A stretch of 61,531 bases of DNA. It comes from JBKEDF01 sp047975325 (GTDB lineage: Bacteria; Pseudomonadota; Alphaproteobacteria; Rhodobacterales; Rhodobacteraceae). Under the pieces are notes generated by a model. That model ran no database searches and was not told where the DNA came from. It saw only the letters and a program-made list of their open reading frames with translations. The translations under genes were made by a program, and so were the position numbers. Below are positions 25,740 to 35,170 of the stretch, one piece after another. Position 1 is the first letter of the stretch. Every line of letters begins with the position of its first letter. The DNA lies in assembly GCA_047975325.1 (NCBI GenBank), contig JBKEDF010000040.1:1-61531 (forward strand). Direction: 5' to 3'.

Positions 25740-26867
25740 ATGACGGCATTCCCCCGAAACCCGATCTTCCACCTGCTTAGTCGTGGTGCGGCGCGTACCG
25801 GCAAGGAAATTGAGGCAGTGACAGGCGAATCGCGCGTCACCGTCACGCAGAAAATTGCAACGTTGATGGAGGCCGGGCTGATCGTGATACATGGTCATGC
25901 GGCTTCGGATGGCGGGAGGCGGGCGCGTACCTATACGATCAACCCGCACCACCGTAACCTGATCGGCATCGATATCGGGGAAAAGATGGCCCGGATCTGC
26001 CTTTTTGACCTGTCCTACGGGTTTCTGGACGAAAGGCTGCTTTCGCTTGATCTGCGTGCCGATCCGGAAATTGCACTGACCGCACTGGAAGATCATGCGC
26101 GCGATCTGATCCAAAGTCCTGCCGCAACTGCGCCCGTTGTGGCCTGTGGCATCGGTTTCCCCGCGCCGGTGGATCAACGCCTTGGCCGTGTTGCCGCACC
26201 TTCCGTTATGTATGGCTGGGAGGGGCTTGATCTGCGCCGGGCGCTGCGGGAAAGGTTGGGCTTGCCGGTTGCAATCGACAATGACGTGAACCTGATGTGT
26301 CTTGCCGAATACCGGCTGCACAGGAACGACTGCCGAACCTTTGTGTTTATCAAGGCCGGCACGGGCATTGGCTGTGGTATCATAAATGAAGGCCATCTGT
26401 TGCGCGGCGCCTTCGGTGCGTCGGGTGATATCGGGCATATCCAGCATACCGAGCCGCCGATCAGCCTGTGTCGTTGTGGCAAGGAGGGTTGCGTCGAATC
26501 GCAGGCAGCGGGCTGGGCTATCGCGCGGGATCTGACGGCGCTGGGCCTGCCGGCCAATGATGCGCGCGATGTCATGGCGTTGTATCATCGGGCGGAGCCG
26601 GAATGCCTCAAGGCGATAAACCGCAGCAGCCGCGCCATTGGGACCGTGGCCGCCGATCTGGTTGCGATCCTGAATCCCGATATGATCGTACTGGGGGGGC
26701 AACTGGCAATATCGGGTGAGGCGATGCTGGCCGGGATCCGGGAACGGATCTATCGAAAATGCCTTCCGCTCGCCACGGAACGGCTTCAGATCCGGACGGG
26801 CAGTCTTGACGAACGCCTTGGGGCAACGGGGGCGGCGATGCTGGCAATGGAGCATGCGATGCAGTAA
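25740..26867 (+). CDS. ROK family transcriptional repressor
   Basis: This 375-residue protein has an N-terminal winged HTH (TGKEIEAVTGESRVTVTQKIATLMEAGLI) joined to a ROK sugar-kinase-like domain with the ATP loop (LIGIDIGEKMARICLFDL), IDNDVNLMCLAEY and the zinc motif CRCGKEGCVES. It should repress the divergent frcBCA-aldolase-PfkB operon until a sugar binds. The frame opens at 25671; the ATG at 25740 is used because the HTH starts there. It has the arrangement known for frcR. Confidence 0.9.
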   Translation: MTAFPRNPIFHLLSRGAARTGKEIEAVTGESRVTVTQKIATLMEAGLIVIHGHAASDGGRRARTYTINPHHRNLIGIDIGEKMARICLFDLSYGFLDERLLSLDLRADPEIALTALEDHARDLIQSPAATAPVVACGIGFPAPVDQRLGRVAAPSVMYGWEGLDLRRALRERLGLPVAIDNDVNLMCLAEYRLHRNDCRTFVFIKAGTGIGCGIINEGHLLRGAFGASGDIGHIQHTEPPISLCRCGKEGCVESQAAGWAIARDLTALGLPANDARDVMALYHRAEPECLKAINRSSRAIGTVAADLVAILNPDMIVLGGQLAISGEAMLAGIRERIYRKCLPLATERLQIRTGSLDERLGATGAAMLAMEHAMQ

Positions 26868-26900
26868 CCCCGCCCGTCCGGGGGGCAGCAGCGCCTGCTT

Positions 26901-28478
26901 TCAATACCCCAGCGCGCAGCCATCCTTGCGCGGGTCGGAACCACCTTCCAGAAGCCCGTCTTCATGTATCAGGATTGCCTGACTGCCGCCCAATGGCACG
27001 GCGGGGATGACGACCTCATGGCCACGTTCGGCAAGATCGGCGCGGATTGCGTCGTCATAGCCGCGTTCAACCTCCAGCCCGTTATCGCCGAAGAATGAAC
27101 GTGGCAGGTCCATCGCCTCCTGCGGGGAAAGGCCAAAATCCACCACATTCGACACGAAACGCACATGGCCCGTGGGCTGATAGGATCCACCCATCACGCC
27201 GAAGGGCATCGTTACCCGCCCGGCCTCGGCCAACATCCCCGGGATGATCGTATGCATGGGGCGCTTGCCGCCTCCGGCTTCGTTCGGATGGCCCTCCGAC
27301 AGGGTGAAACCGGCCCCGCGATTCTGGAAGTTGATCCCGAATTTATCCGATGCGAGGCAGGCGCCAAAGCTGTGATAGACCGAATAGATCAACGAAACGG
27401 CCACCCTGTCACGGTCGACCACGGTGATATAAATCGTGTCCTTGTGAACCGCTTCGGTCAGTGGCGCGGGGGCGGCCATGGCGCGTTTGGGATCAATCAA
27501 TGCGGCAAGCCGGGCTGCCGTTTCATCACTGATCATATGGTCAAGCCGTGTCGTCAGCGCCGGGTCGGCAATGAAACGATTGCGTGCGTCATAGGCGAGT
27601 TTCGTTGCTTCCGCCTCGATATGGATCCGGTCTGCGCTGCACGGATCCATTCCGGCAATATCGAAATGGCCAAGGATCTTGAGCAGCAGGATCGCCGTTG
27701 CCCCCTGGCCATTCGGGGGATGTTCCAGAAGATCCACCCCCTTGTATCCCCCCTGGATTGGATCGGTGTAATCACAGGCGGTTGCGGCGAAATCGTCCAT
27801 GCTATGTGTGCCGCCAAGGGCCCGAAGCGAGGTGACCATATCTTCGGCCACCTCGCCCTCGTAAAAGGCGCAGCGACCCTGCCGGGCGATCCGGCGCAGC
27901 ACTTCGGCCTGACCCGGGGCGCGGAACATCTGCCCCAGTGTAGGCGGTTTGCCGTTATGCAGAAAGATCTCACGCGCGCGGCCCTGCAAATGGTCGGCGG
28001 CCTCCGCCCAATCGCTGGCAACACGGGGGGCGACCGGCACGCCTTCTTCGGCATAACGGATTGCGGGGGCGAGGCTGTCCGCGATACCCAGCTTGCCGTG
28101 ATCGGCCGAAAGCCTGCAAAAGGCATCGATCGCACCGGGGATTGTCACGGATTCGGGCGCATAAAGCGGCATGGCGGTCAGACCCCGCGCGCGCAGTTTC
28201 GCGGCATCAAGCCCCATTGGCGCGCGCCCCGAACCGTTCAGCGCATGCACGTCTTCCGATCCGGGCAGCTTGAACAATACGAAACAATCACCGCCGATCC
28301 CTGTCATCTGCGGTTCACAGATCCCCAGCAGGACCGCCCCCGCAATTGCGGCATCGACGGCATTTCCGCCTGCCTTCAGGATCTCGATCGCCGCCCCCGC
28401 CGCCAGCGGGTGTGAGGTCGCGCAGATCCCGTTGGCCGCATATACCCCGGACCGCCCCGGCAATTGAAAATCGCGCAT
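26901..28478 (-). CDS. Gamma-glutamyltransferase (Ntn hydrolase family)
   Basis: This 525-residue protein has the GGT fold (SHPLAAGAAIEILKAGGNAVDAAIA; MTGIGGDCFVLF; PPNGQGATAILLLKILG; VMGGSYQPTGHV). The autocatalytic nucleophile is Thr348 in HKDTIYITVVD, but the usual TTH is TIY, so the active-site neighbourhood is divergent. No signal peptide is seen, so it acts in the cytoplasm, unlike typical periplasmic GGTs. It may cleave gamma-glutamyl or other amide substrates. It is convergent with the ROK gene. Cephalosporin-acylase-like members exist. Confidence 0.88.
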   Translation of the reverse strand: MRDFQLPGRSGVYAANGICATSHPLAAGAAIEILKAGGNAVDAAIAGAVLLGICEPQMTGIGGDCFVLFKLPGSEDVHALNGSGRAPMGLDAAKLRARGLTAMPLYAPESVTIPGAIDAFCRLSADHGKLGIADSLAPAIRYAEEGVPVAPRVASDWAEAADHLQGRAREIFLHNGKPPTLGQMFRAPGQAEVLRRIARQGRCAFYEGEVAEDMVTSLRALGGTHSMDDFAATACDYTDPIQGGYKGVDLLEHPPNGQGATAILLLKILGHFDIAGMDPCSADRIHIEAEATKLAYDARNRFIADPALTTRLDHMISDETAARLAALIDPKRAMAAPAPLTEAVHKDTIYITVVDRDRVAVSLIYSVYHSFGACLASDKFGINFQNRGAGFTLSEGHPNEAGGGKRPMHTIIPGMLAEAGRVTMPFGVMGGSYQPTGHVRFVSNVVDFGLSPQEAMDLPRSFFGDNGLEVERGYDDAIRADLAERGHEVVIPAVPLGGSQAILIHEDGLLEGGSDPRKDGCALGY

Positions 28479-28655
28479 CCCATCCCTCCTTGTTCTGTCG
28501 GGAGGCTAGAGATGCCCCGGCAGGAAGCCAAGAGGGGAAGATCAGATGTCATTTTTCCCCGGGGGCAGGCGGCCCGTTGGCCTTGCTTGATGCCGCAGGT
28601 TCATCGGGTTACACCGGCCCCGGGCCCGAAACCCCGCAATATGGGAATGCAAGAC

Positions 28656-29954
28656 ATGCCGATCCTCCTTTCCACCGATATGCCGGGCTTTGAGGATGCC
28701 TTTACAGCGCTTCTTTCTGCCAAGCGGGAGGATGCACCGGATGTCGATGCGGCTGTTGCGGCAATCATCGGGGATATCCGGGCACGCGGTGATGCAGCCC
28801 TGCGCGAATTGACGGCCCGGTTTGACCAGCTTGAATTGCCTGACGGGTTTGCCTTTTCCGCGGCCGAGATCGAGGCCGAGATTGCCTGCGTCGCCCCTGA
28901 GGACCGTGCCGCGCTGGAACTTGCCGCCGAACGGATCCGCGCCTATCACATGCGTCAGCTTCCGGAAGATGCGATGTGGCAGGATGAATGCGGCGCCCGT
29001 CTTGGCTGGCGATGGAGCCCGGTATCCGCAGCGGGGCTTTATGTGCCGGGGGGGCTGGCCTCCTATCCTTCTTCGGTGCTGATGAATGCGATCCCGGCCC
29101 GCGTGGCGGGGGTGGAGCGGCTGGTGATCTGCTGCCCGACCCCTGGCGGCAAGGTCAATCCCCTGGTCCTGCTGGCGGCGAAACTTTCAGGGGTGGAGGA
29201 GATTTATCGCATCGGTGGGGCGCAGGCCATCGCGGCCATGGCCTATGGCACCGAAACAATCGCCGCGGTGGACAAGATCACCGGGCCCGGCAATGCCTAT
29301 GTTGCTGCTGCAAAGCGCCGGGTTTTCGGCCGTGTCGGGATTGACATGATTGCAGGACCTTCCGAGATCCTGGTGATTGCAGATGCCGATAATGACCCCG
29401 ACTGGATTGCGCTGGATCTGCTTAGCCAGGCCGAACATGACGAAAGCGCGCAATCCATCCTGATTACCCCCGATACCGATTTTGCCCAGACAGTTATCGC
29501 GGCGGTGGAAAAGCGGCTGGAGACCCTGGAACGGCGCGACATTGCCGGTGCAAGCTGGCGTAATTATGGTGCGGTCATCGTCTCACGCGATCTGCAAGAG
29601 GCGGCGGCCCTTTCGAACCGCGTTGCGCCCGAACATCTGGAACTTTGTACCGCCGACCCGGAGGGGCTGAGCAACCATATCACCCATGCCGGCGCGATTT
29701 TTCTGGGCCAATGGACGCCGGAGGCGATCGGTGACTATATCGGCGGGCCGAACCATGTGTTGCCTACGGCGCGTTCCGCGCGGTTTTCCTCGGGTCTTTC
29801 GGTCATGGATTTTCTTAAACGCACGACCCTTGCCCGTATGACCCCCGAAGCCTTGAGTGCCATTGGCCCGGCAGCGGAACGGCTGGCCATTTCCGAAAGC
29901 CTGCAAGCCCATGGGCTCAGCGTGCGGGCCCGTCTCAAGGGGTTGAATCGTTAA
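28656..29954 (+). CDS. hisD: Histidinol dehydrogenase
   Basis: This 432-residue enzyme is a clear HisD: VDKITGPGNAYVAAAKR, IDMIAGPSEILVIADA, SQAEHDESAQS and the late HITHAGAIFLG. It oxidises L-histidinol to L-histidine with two NAD in the last step of histidine synthesis, using Zn. The frame opens at 28464, but HisD homology starts at 28656 and gives the usual length. No other his gene is nearby. Members of this family also act on other alcohols, so the paralogue role (for example in a catabolic pathway) is possible. Confidence 0.93.
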   Translation: MPILLSTDMPGFEDAFTALLSAKREDAPDVDAAVAAIIGDIRARGDAALRELTARFDQLELPDGFAFSAAEIEAEIACVAPEDRAALELAAERIRAYHMRQLPEDAMWQDECGARLGWRWSPVSAAGLYVPGGLASYPSSVLMNAIPARVAGVERLVICCPTPGGKVNPLVLLAAKLSGVEEIYRIGGAQAIAAMAYGTETIAAVDKITGPGNAYVAAAKRRVFGRVGIDMIAGPSEILVIADADNDPDWIALDLLSQAEHDESAQSILITPDTDFAQTVIAAVEKRLETLERRDIAGASWRNYGAVIVSRDLQEAAALSNRVAPEHLELCTADPEGLSNHITHAGAIFLGQWTPEAIGDYIGGPNHVLPTARSARFSSGLSVMDFLKRTTLARMTPEALSAIGPAAERLAISESLQAHGLSVRARLKGLNR

Positions 29955-30081
29955 CGCCCTTTGGCGCCGTTCCCGGAAATTCCGGGGGGAGGAGATCGCT
30001 GCCCGACGCGCCACTGGAAACTACCCTCGAATTCGCCTATGTCCCCATGCGGGCAGGTGCCGTGAGTTGGAAGGACGGAAG

Positions 30082-30405
30082 ATGGCGAAGATCACCTATG
30101 TTGAATATGGCGGCACGGAACATGTCGTTGAGGTCGCGAACGGGCTGACCGTGATGGAAGGCGCACGCGACAATGGCATCCCGGGGATCGAGGCCGATTG
30201 CGGTGGTGCCTGTGCCTGTTCGACCTGCCATGTCTATGTCGATACGGATTGGGTGGATCGCCTGCCCGAAAAGGATCCGATGGAACAGGATATGCTTGAT
30301 TTTGCATGGGAGCCGGATCCGGAGCGGTCGCGGCTGACATGCCAGTTGAAGGTCAGCGATCAACTGGATGGGCTTCGGGTGCAGATGCCGGAAAAACAGA
30401 TCTGA
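30082..30405 (+). CDS. [2Fe-2S] ferredoxin (adrenodoxin/ISC type)
   Basis: This 107-residue protein has the cluster ligands Cys40, Cys46, Cys49 and Cys87 (CGGACACSTC ... LTCQL), typical of adrenodoxin-type ferredoxins. It carries single electrons to cytochrome P450s, heme or Fe-S assembly partners. The start at 30082 follows GGAAGGACGGAAG. It lies 127 bp after hisD, a gap with a small CCCGGA-aat-TCCGGG hairpin. No partner reductase is next to it. Confidence 0.93.
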   Translation: MAKITYVEYGGTEHVVEVANGLTVMEGARDNGIPGIEADCGGACACSTCHVYVDTDWVDRLPEKDPMEQDMLDFAWEPDPERSRLTCQLKVSDQLDGLRVQMPEKQI

Positions 30406-30451
30406 CACACCCTGACGGACGGGACCTTGTTGGCAGGCGGCCCCGTTGTAC

Positions 30452-31018
30452 CTACAGGAGTCCGTAACGGGCAAGCGGCGTATAATGGGGCGCCGTACCT
30501 TGGGGCTGGGAACGAAACAGCACGAATTCCTGAACCGGAAAGGGATCGGTACTGAAATCGCCCGCCCCGGCGACCAAGGTTTCGAGTCGCGTGGATTCCG
30601 GCGGATGTGTGGGGGGAAACCGGCCCAGCGTGATATGAGGCAGGAAGCGGCGCTTTTCCGGGGCCGCACCCACGCGGTGAAGGGCCGTTTCTAGTTTCGA
30701 TTGCAGTGCCAGAAGCGGTGGACAGGGCGCAAGACCAGCCCAGAGATTGCGCGGGCGGGATTTGCCAAACAATCCCATCCCCTGAGGCGCCAGCGTAAAT
30801 CCCGGCATGGCGAGGGCATCGGCCGCCTCATGGCTGGCCTCCAGAAGGTCCGGGGGCGTTTCGCCCAGAAAGACCAGGGTCAGATGCAGATCTTCGGGAT
30901 CAACATGGTGTGGAAGCCGCAGGCGGTGTTGTTCGATGGCAAGGCGGTTGCGCAGCCAGGGGGGCAGCTCAATGCCGAAAAAGACCCGCCAGCCCGTATT
31001 GCGTCCCTTGCGTGCCAT
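30452..31018 (-). CDS. thpR: RNA 2',3'-cyclic phosphodiesterase
   Basis: This 188-residue protein of the 2H phosphoesterase superfamily has both HxT motifs (LHLTLVFLG and LPHITLGRF). ThpR opens 2',3'-cyclic phosphates on RNA to 2'-phosphates. The start at 31018 follows GAAGGGGG; the frame opens at 31045. It is convergent with the ferredoxin gene. Confidence 0.88.
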   Translation of the reverse strand: MARKGRNTGWRVFFGIELPPWLRNRLAIEQHRLRLPHHVDPEDLHLTLVFLGETPPDLLEASHEAADALAMPGFTLAPQGMGLFGKSRPRNLWAGLAPCPPLLALQSKLETALHRVGAAPEKRRFLPHITLGRFPPTHPPESTRLETLVAGAGDFSTDPFPVQEFVLFRSQPQGTAPHYTPLARYGLL

Positions 31019-31263
31019 TGTTCCCCCTTCGGATCCGGCCTGCATGGCCGGCTTTTTGTGGCGTTCCTCGCGGATGGTCCTCTCTGGATGGATCGGTTGG
31101 GGTCGTCAAGAGGCGAAAAATTCCGGTATTGCCGGTGTTTTATTGCCTTTTGGGACCATTCGGGCGACAATGCGAAGCGAGCAATGCTTGAACTTTTCAG
31201 GGATTGGCTTAGGTAAGGCGGGCCGGGGGATGTGCCCCGCCGTTTCGATGATTGAATTTCCCG

Positions 31264-31701
31264 ATGATCCATTACAGCCTCAAATGCGCCGAAGGTCATG
31301 GCTTCGAAAGCTGGTTTCGATCCGCTTCGGCTTTTGACAGCCTGGTCGCTGCGGGGCAGGTTGTCTGCCCAAGCTGCGGATCGACCCGGGTGGAAAAGGC
31401 GCCGATGGCCCCGGCCCTGTCCTCCGGGCAGGAAGCGGACGGGACAAGGCAGCCGGAAGCCGCATTGAACAGCCCGACGGATCCGCGCGCCGAAGCCCTT
31501 GCTGCACTGCGTCGCGAGGTTGAAAAGAATTCCGAATATGTGGGCGGGAGTTTTGCCTATGAGGCACGGGCCATGCATTCGGGTGAAAAACCGGAACGTT
31601 CAATCCATGGTGAGGCCCGGGCGGATGAAGCGCGCGCCTTGCTGGAAGATGGCGTCCCCATCCTTCCGTTGCCTTTCATGCCGGGCCGCAAGTTGAATTG
31701 A
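31264..31701 (+). CDS. DUF1178 family protein
   Basis: This 145-residue protein begins MIHYSLKCAEGHGFESWFRS and has a second Cys pair (VVCPSCGS), making a probable zinc ribbon in its first 45 residues. The remainder (ALAALRREVEKNSEYVGGSFAYEARAMHSG) is the conserved DUF1178 tail. DUF1178 proteins are widespread in alphaproteobacteria and have no known function. The ribosome site is weak; a TTG four codons earlier is an alternative start. Confidence 0.85.
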   Translation: MIHYSLKCAEGHGFESWFRSASAFDSLVAAGQVVCPSCGSTRVEKAPMAPALSSGQEADGTRQPEAALNSPTDPRAEALAALRREVEKNSEYVGGSFAYEARAMHSGEKPERSIHGEARADEARALLEDGVPILPLPFMPGRKLN

Positions 31702-31751
31702 ATATAGCCGACGGAAGCAAATTTGCGCAGCATCCGCGTTACAAGATGGAA

Positions 31752-31791
31752 ATAGCGATGTGACCGGATCAAAATCCGGTCGCTTCGCTAT
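31752..31791. terminator. Bidirectional terminator between DUF1178 and the Tad locus
   Basis: ATAGCGA ... GACCGGAT-caaa-ATCCGGTC ... TCGCTAT forms a long hairpin with a small internal mismatch (18 bases per arm). It is followed by ATTATTT on the plus strand and ends both convergent units. Confidence 0.8.
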
Positions 31792-31792
31792 A

Positions 31793-33109
31793 TTATTTGG
31801 CGATCGTTTCGTCCTTGACGAACATGTTGCCCCATGCGCGATCAATCAGGTTGGGGCTCATCTGATAGGGGATGTTTTCGTAGTCACAGACCGCGATCAT
31901 CTGCTCGATCAGGAATTTCGGCATGTAATTGGCGTAATTGTTTTCGATTGTCGGGAATTTTACCTTCATCAGATGGATAAGCGCGGCTTCGTCGAGCGGT
32001 ATTTTCTTGGCCCGGGCGACCGTGGCAAAGATCTTCAGAAAGCTTTCCTGATCCGGCCCGTCGACCTTGATCTTGAAGAAGATGCGTCGCAATGCGGCGC
32101 CGTCGAAAATCTCATTGGGGTGGAAGTTGGTGGAAAAGATAACCAGGGTGTCAAAGGGGACCGTGAATTTTTCCCCCGATTGCAGTGCCAGGATGTCGCG
32201 GCTTTCCTCCAGCGGCACAATCCAGCGGTTGACAAGGTTTTGCGGCGGTTCGGCCTGACGGCCAAGATCGTCCACGATGAAGATCCCGCCGGTGGATTTC
32301 AATTGCAGCGGCGCTTGGTAGGTGCGCGCGGTGGCGTTGTATTTCAGATCGAGCATATCCAGGGTCAACTCGCCCCCCGTAACGACCGTGGGACGGTCGC
32401 AATGGACATAGCGATTGTCGAAACGGTTGGAGGTGCGGCGCAATGAATTTGGGTCGTCCACGGCCTCCTCGGCGGCGGAATGTACGATGGGATCATAGAC
32501 GGTAATGACCTGCCCCCCATATTCCAGCGCCCGGGGAACATATATCCTGTCGCCCATTGCGTCGCGTATTCCATTGGAAATACTTGATTTTCCGTTCCCT
32601 GGGGGTCCGTACATCAGAATGGAACGGCCGGAGGTTACGGCGGGGCCAAGATTGCCCAGAAGATCGTGAGGCAGGATCAGATGGCCCATTGCCGTCGTAA
32701 GCTGTTCGCGGGTCAGGCGGATATTGCGAACCGACTGGCGTTTCACCTGGATGTTATAGGCCGTCAGCGGGACCGGCATCGCGCCATAATATTCCGATTG
32801 ACCGAGAGCATCGAGAGCACGGGCCTTGCCGCCCTCGGTAAGCTGAAACCCCATCTCATTGCCGGAAGTGGCATGGAGCGTGCCCGTGGCCTCGACCAAA
32901 TGTTGCTGGCGGGACATGTCGATCAGTTCCTGCACCAATGGCACCGGGATGCAGACGGCACGCGACAGCGCGGAAACAAGATCAAGATTGGTGCGGAACA
33001 TCGTTTTCAGCAGGATATCGCGCATCATCACTTGCGACAGCCCGACATCGGCAAGCGAACGCGGTGCAGGTGGGGCCAATACATTGGGTGCGGGTGTCTG
33101 GACATTCAT
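31793..33109 (-). CDS. AAA family ATPase at the end of the Tad locus
   Basis: This 438-residue protein has a Walker A loop (GPPGNGKSS), a Walker B-like stretch (GGIFIVDDLGR) and a sensor region (VIFSTNF). The N-terminal third (residues 1-140) has a domain with no family I can name; it includes QQHLVEATGTLHA. It closes a 12-kb minus-strand Tad gene run and terminates at the hairpin at 31752. A role in pilus assembly or its control is inferred from position alone. The frame opens at 33148; 33109 is the better ATG. Confidence 0.75.
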   Translation of the reverse strand: MNVQTPAPNVLAPPAPRSLADVGLSQVMMRDILLKTMFRTNLDLVSALSRAVCIPVPLVQELIDMSRQQHLVEATGTLHATSGNEMGFQLTEGGKARALDALGQSEYYGAMPVPLTAYNIQVKRQSVRNIRLTREQLTTAMGHLILPHDLLGNLGPAVTSGRSILMYGPPGNGKSSISNGIRDAMGDRIYVPRALEYGGQVITVYDPIVHSAAEEAVDDPNSLRRTSNRFDNRYVHCDRPTVVTGGELTLDMLDLKYNATARTYQAPLQLKSTGGIFIVDDLGRQAEPPQNLVNRWIVPLEESRDILALQSGEKFTVPFDTLVIFSTNFHPNEIFDGAALRRIFFKIKVDGPDQESFLKIFATVARAKKIPLDEAALIHLMKVKFPTIENNYANYMPKFLIEQMIAVCDYENIPYQMSPNLIDRAWGNMFVKDETIAK

Positions 33110-33181
33110 CAGGCGATTCTCCTCGGATCCGGCAATAAGCTGCCCCAAAAGGGGCTGCCATTTGCTTAATCGCCGCGAAAA

Positions 33182-33682
33182 TTACGGCAGGACCGCGAAG
33201 AGAAAAGGGAAATTGAGAATCCCGATCAGTGCGAAACCCATTGGAAAATCGCTGCGAAAGGGAAAACCGGGCTGTTCCCAACCTTGCCAGGCGAAATGCC
33301 GTCGGATGGCGGGAACAAGGCCGAAAATCCGGTGGGCGATAAAAGCCCCAAGCAGGCAGGCGCAGGACAGCAGGAGCAGGAAACGTGGGTCGGTCTGGGC
33401 CAGAAACGGCGCCATGGCGGCGGCGAATTTCGCATCGCCCGCGCCGATCAACCCGCCCATGTTCAGGATAAACCCCGTTACCAGCACGACGATGCCCACC
33501 ACCCAGCCCCAGCCCCAATGATCCAGGGGCAGGGCGAATGGGCCAATCAGCAGATAGACCCCCAGCAGGGCCAGCACCGACAGGTTCGGGATGCGCATGA
33601 ATTTCATATCTGACCAGGCCACCCAAATGCCGATCGGCAGGGTGAAGGGCAAAACCCAAAGCGCAAGATCGTCACCTGCCAT
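33182..33682 (-). CDS. cpaA: Prepilin peptidase CpaA/TadV
   Basis: This 166-residue membrane protein has about five hydrophobic segments and the two catalytic Asp motifs of A24 prepilin peptidases (SDMKFMRIPN and GLIGAGDAKF). It removes the leader of Flp pilins during pilus assembly at the inner membrane. It is about 5 bp downstream of the TPR lipoprotein gene, so it is likely in the same transcript. Confidence 0.9.
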   Translation of the reverse strand: MAGDDLALWVLPFTLPIGIWVAWSDMKFMRIPNLSVLALLGVYLLIGPFALPLDHWGWGWVVGIVVLVTGFILNMGGLIGAGDAKFAAAMAPFLAQTDPRFLLLLSCACLLGAFIAHRIFGLVPAIRRHFAWQGWEQPGFPFRSDFPMGFALIGILNFPFLFAVLP

Positions 33683-33687
33683 CGGGG

Positions 33688-34542
33688 TCAGTTCGTCACA
33701 TTTCCGTCAAGCGCGGCAAGGGATCGGGCTGCCGCCTCGAAATGCTGTGGATGCGTATCCACCGCTTCCTGCAAAAGCCCCTTGCCGATACGCACATCGC
33801 CATGTTTGATCGCAGCCAGCGCCATGGTATGCAAAAGCTGCGCGCGCTCTGTCTGCGTCAACTGGATTACAGGCATGTCATATTTGCGCTGCGCGCCCCG
33901 TGCCAGAACAAGGTTGTTCTTGGCTGTGAAAAGCTTGGGGTCATAGGTCAGCGCATCAAGGAAAAGCCGCTCGGCCCCTTTGAAATCACCCCGTGTCAGT
34001 TTTGAATAACCCCAGTTATTATAAATACTTGCGGGCTTTGTCGTCATCCCGGCGGCAATTTCGTAAAAGCTGTCGGCCCTTTCCCAGCTCTTGTTGCTAT
34101 CGGCAACCATTGCCTCCAGCTTGTAGCGCAGGAAGGTTTCATGCGTCGGCGGGATCTTGTTGAGCTCAGCCTCCGCCCGGGTCCATTCATTGGACCGGAT
34201 CAGGGCATCGGCATATTCCACCCGGTCTTCGTTATTTGCGCCGGGCATTGAAAGGACCTGAAGCCAGACACCGGAGGCTTCGGCCGGTTTTTTTGCGCGG
34301 ATCAGGGATTTGGCGAGCCCGCGCCTGAGATCAATCCGATCGGGATTTTCTGCGGCTGTCTTGCTGAAATAGGCAACGGCCTCATTGGGGTCCGCGACCG
34401 TCAGCATGATGTCGGAAAGATTGCTTTCATCAATGACATTGACAGATTTGATTGCCCTGTTGACCTCGGCATCCGAAGCTTTTTGGCATCCGGCAAGAAT
34501 TGTCGCGCCAAGGCATAGCGCAAGAAGGGCGGGATGGCGCAT
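33688..34542 (-). CDS. TPR lipoprotein, TadD-like (second copy)
   Basis: This 284-residue protein has a lipoprotein signal (LCLGATILAGCQK) and TPR-type repeats over most of its length (for example WSGYSKLTRGD-like NNWGYSKLTRGDFKGAERLF). TadD-type TPR lipoproteins help assemble the RcpA secretin. It lies between a shorter TadD-like gene and cpaA. Confidence 0.78.
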   Translation of the reverse strand: MRHPALLALCLGATILAGCQKASDAEVNRAIKSVNVIDESNLSDIMLTVADPNEAVAYFSKTAAENPDRIDLRRGLAKSLIRAKKPAEASGVWLQVLSMPGANNEDRVEYADALIRSNEWTRAEAELNKIPPTHETFLRYKLEAMVADSNKSWERADSFYEIAAGMTTKPASIYNNWGYSKLTRGDFKGAERLFLDALTYDPKLFTAKNNLVLARGAQRKYDMPVIQLTQTERAQLLHTMALAAIKHGDVRIGKGLLQEAVDTHPQHFEAAARSLAALDGNVTN

Positions 34543-34578
34543 TTCGCGTCCTTTTGTTGCTCGTTTCCGGCCCTGATA

Positions 34579-35145
34579 CTAGAACTGCGACAGCAGGACA
34601 TATTGCCCCTTGTCGCGCCGTACCAGCGAAAAAGCCGGATCCTCTGGGCGAGTATCGTACAGGACACTCTCGCTCCGCGCGATAGCGAGCTTCAGATTTT
34701 CACGAATTGAGTCCGATGAGCCACTATCGAGCGCATAGGCCTGACGAAACATGACCCGTGCCTCACCGATATGGCCCTGTTCCATCAGAACCACGCCCAG
34801 ATTGTTGAGTGCGGGGACGGATCCCGGGTCAGCCTCCAGGGCGCGGCGCAGGATGCGTTCGGCCTGCCCTAGGCGCCCGAGTTTCAGGTTGGCGGACCCC
34901 AGCGCGGCAAGGACATCTGCCGTCATTCCCTGATCGGCGGCGGCACGCAGATAGGCGCGTAGGGCCAGTTCATGTTCCCCCGCCTCCATCAGGCGGTGCC
35001 CGACCAGCAGGCCATCGACACCCTGGGCGCGACTGTCGATCCCGGGCGCCCTGTTGCGTGCCATATTGGTGGAGGAAAGGTCGTTTTGAGCACAGGCCGT
35101 GAGGGCAAGTATCCCCGCAAGGAAAAACGGATGCCAGATTGTCAT
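34579..35145 (-). CDS. tadD: TPR lipoprotein, TadD-like (first copy)
   Basis: This 188-residue protein has a lipobox (GILALTACAQN) and at least three TPR units (LGSANLKLGRLGQAERILRRALEADP; NNLGVVLMEQGHIGEARVMFRQAY). It matches the size and place of TadD in Tad loci, directly after tadC. TadD is a pilotin-like outer-membrane lipoprotein for the secretin. The start at 35145 is chosen because the signal begins there. Confidence 0.85.
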   Translation of the reverse strand: MTIWHPFFLAGILALTACAQNDLSSTNMARNRAPGIDSRAQGVDGLLVGHRLMEAGEHELALRAYLRAAADQGMTADVLAALGSANLKLGRLGQAERILRRALEADPGSVPALNNLGVVLMEQGHIGEARVMFRQAYALDSGSSDSIRENLKLAIARSESVLYDTRPEDPAFSLVRRDKGQYVLLSQF

Positions 35146-35170
35146 GCTCTGCCTGTCTGTTTTCGGCGGT

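Noticed and set aside
27165..28415. Plus-strand ORF of 416 codons opposite the gamma-glutamyltransferase
   Set aside because: It is a shadow of the transferase gene with no domain of its own.
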